Source: Acidobacteriota bacterium (lineage in GTDB: Bacteria > Acidobacteriota > Terriglobia > Acidiferrales > UBA7541). From it: a stretch of 6,348 nt of DNA. The stretch spans positions 1-6,348 of the forward strand of contig QHZC01000502.1 of the NCBI GenBank assembly GCA_003224515.1. The letters are read 5' to 3'. Below the pieces are notes generated by a model. It had not been told where the DNA came from. It did not search any database and was given only the letters and a program-made list of their open reading frames with translations. The position numbers and the translations under genes were made by a program. Shown here one piece after another: positions 5,318 to 6,348 of this stretch (its first letter is position 1; every line of letters begins with the position of its first letter).

Positions 5318-6348
5318 GCCTTTAGCTTTTCGATCTCCAGCTCCAATTCGCGCACGCGCTTCTGCAATTCGGGCAGGCGGTGGAGTGCCGCGGTGATTTT
5401 CATCCACAAACGGCTATCCACGGCGGGAGAACCGCCGACCTTGGAGCCAGGTGGCAAGTCCCCTGGCAATCCGCTCTGCCCGTAGACCACTGTTCCGTCG
5501 CCCACGGAAAGGTGGCCGGAGCTAGCGGATTGACCGGCAAAGATGCACCGATCGCCGACTTTGGTCGAGCCGGCCAGTCCGACTTGGCCGCAGAGCAATG
5601 TGTTTGTGCCAATTCCGGATGCGTGGCCAACAAGCACGAGGTCGTCCAGCTTGGTGCCCCGGCCGATTCGCGTTTCTCCGATGGTAGCCCGGTCCACACA
5701 GGAGTTGGCTTGCACCTCGACGTCGTCTTCCAGCACTGCAGGACCGGACTGCAGCATCTTGTACCAAGTGCCATCGTTTTGATGGGCAAATCCAAACCCG
5801 TCTCCGCCGATAATCACCCCGTTTTGCAAGATCACGCGATCCCCAATGCGGCAATGCTCGCGCACCACAGCATGAGCATGCGCGAAGAAGTCGTTTCCGA
5901 TCTTCGCGCCGCGGTAGATAGTGACGAAGCTGTGCAGCACGGCATTGCGGCCAAGTTCGACGTCTTCGTCGACATAACAATAGGGCCCAACATGCGCCCC
6001 ATCGGCAATCCTGGCACTTTTCGCGATGATCGCGGTATTATGAATCCCGGGCGCATAGCGCGGCGACTGATAGAAGAGCTCGATCGCCTGAGCAATTGCC
6101 AAATATGGATTGCCAGAGCGCAGCGCCGCAAGCGCAGGCAACGCCGCCTCCCGCTCCAGCGGAATTCCTTCTTCGAGCAGAACCGCCGAAGCTCGCGTCG
6201 TCTTCAGTAGCGGAAAGTACCGCCGATTCGCAAGGAAGGTAATCTGCCCCGTTTCGGCATACTCTATCCCGGCCACCCCGCGAATCTCGAGTTCCGGGGG
6301 GCCTTCCAACCGGCATCCGAGTTTTTGCGCAACTTCAGCAAGTTTCAT
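5314..6348 (-). CDS. lpxD: UDP-3-O-(3-hydroxyacyl)glucosamine N-acyltransferase (LpxD)
   Basis: LpxD transfers a 3-hydroxyacyl chain from acyl carrier protein to the amine of UDP-3-O-acyl-glucosamine, the third step of lipid A synthesis, in the cytoplasm. It has 344 residues, against about 341 in E. coli. Residues 1-95 form the uridine-binding domain (MKLAEVAQKLG, ITFLANRRY). Residues 100-305 are hexapeptide repeats forming the left-handed beta-helix, with GGDGFGFAHQNDGTW (181-195), CVDRATIG (217-224), the catalytic-type His in VGHASGIG (H242) and the conserved SSGHLSVG (H279). A charged helix (about 312-344, QKRVRELELEIEKLKA) closes the trimer. The ATG is the complement of 6346-6348, at the window edge; the typical MKLAEVA opening supports it. 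Any promoter or ribosome site lies outside. The gene is followed by the convergent Nif3-like gene, so fabZ and lpxA are not directly downstream as in many proteobacteria. Confidence 0.96.
   Translation of the reverse strand: MKLAEVAQKLGCRLEGPPELEIRGVAGIEYAETGQITFLANRRYFPLLKTTRASAVLLEEGIPLEREAALPALAALRSGNPYLAIAQAIELFYQSPRYAPGIHNTAIIAKSARIADGAHVGPYCYVDEDVELGRNAVLHSFVTIYRGAKIGNDFFAHAHAVVREHCRIGDRVILQNGVIIGGDGFGFAHQNDGTWYKMLQSGPAVLEDDVEVQANSCVDRATIGETRIGRGTKLDDLVLVGHASGIGTNTLLCGQVGLAGSTKVGDRCIFAGQSASSGHLSVGDGTVVYGQSGLPGDLPPGSKVGGSPAVDSRLWMKITAALHRLPELQKRVRELELEIEKLKA

Noticed and set aside
5380..6210. Long plus-strand open frame of 276 codons opposite lpxD.
   Set aside because: It lies wholly antisense to a clear lpxD, shows no recognisable domain or ribosome site, and has the composition of a shadow frame in GC-rich DNA.

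Overview
The window reads as ordinary chromosome of a Gram-negative (diderm) bacterium of moderately high GC. A lipid A gene (lpxD) shows an LPS-type outer membrane, and Mpl plus an LD-carboxypeptidase imply meso-diaminopimelate peptidoglycan that is recycled. The gene mix, the frequent TTG/GTG starts and the style of the M61 protease and exported Nif3-like protein resemble Acidobacteriota. That assignment is an impression from protein style and was not tested.

All but the last kilobase is one tightly packed plus-strand run. In order it holds the 3' part of an LD-carboxypeptidase gene (2-505), mpl (502-1950), an exported M61 metalloprotease with a PDZ domain that is broken by a frame change (1947-3669), a plsC-type acyltransferase (3697-4440), and a Nif3/DUF34-family protein with a signal peptide (4430-5317). 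Three junctions overlap by 4, 4 and 11 bases and the fourth gap is 27 bases, so co-transcription and partial translational coupling are likely. The minus strand carries a complete lpxD (5314-6348), whose start codon is the last three bases of the window. Its stop codon overlaps that of the Nif3-like gene, so the two units converge with no spacer.

The first two genes form a metabolic pair: LD-carboxypeptidase trims recycled tetrapeptide to tripeptide, and Mpl re-attaches tripeptide to UDP-MurNAc. PlsC (phospholipid synthesis) and LpxD (lipid A synthesis) extend the envelope theme. The M61 protein and the Nif3-like protein are predicted to be exported.

No RNA gene, mobile element, CRISPR array, long repeat or phage feature was seen, and no gene-free stretch exceeds 27 bases. 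I do not see a new multi-gene system. The points most worth checking are the M61 break, where about 30 expected residues are missing at the frame change, and the Nif3-like protein, which has a signal peptide and an apparent His/acid swap among its metal ligands.
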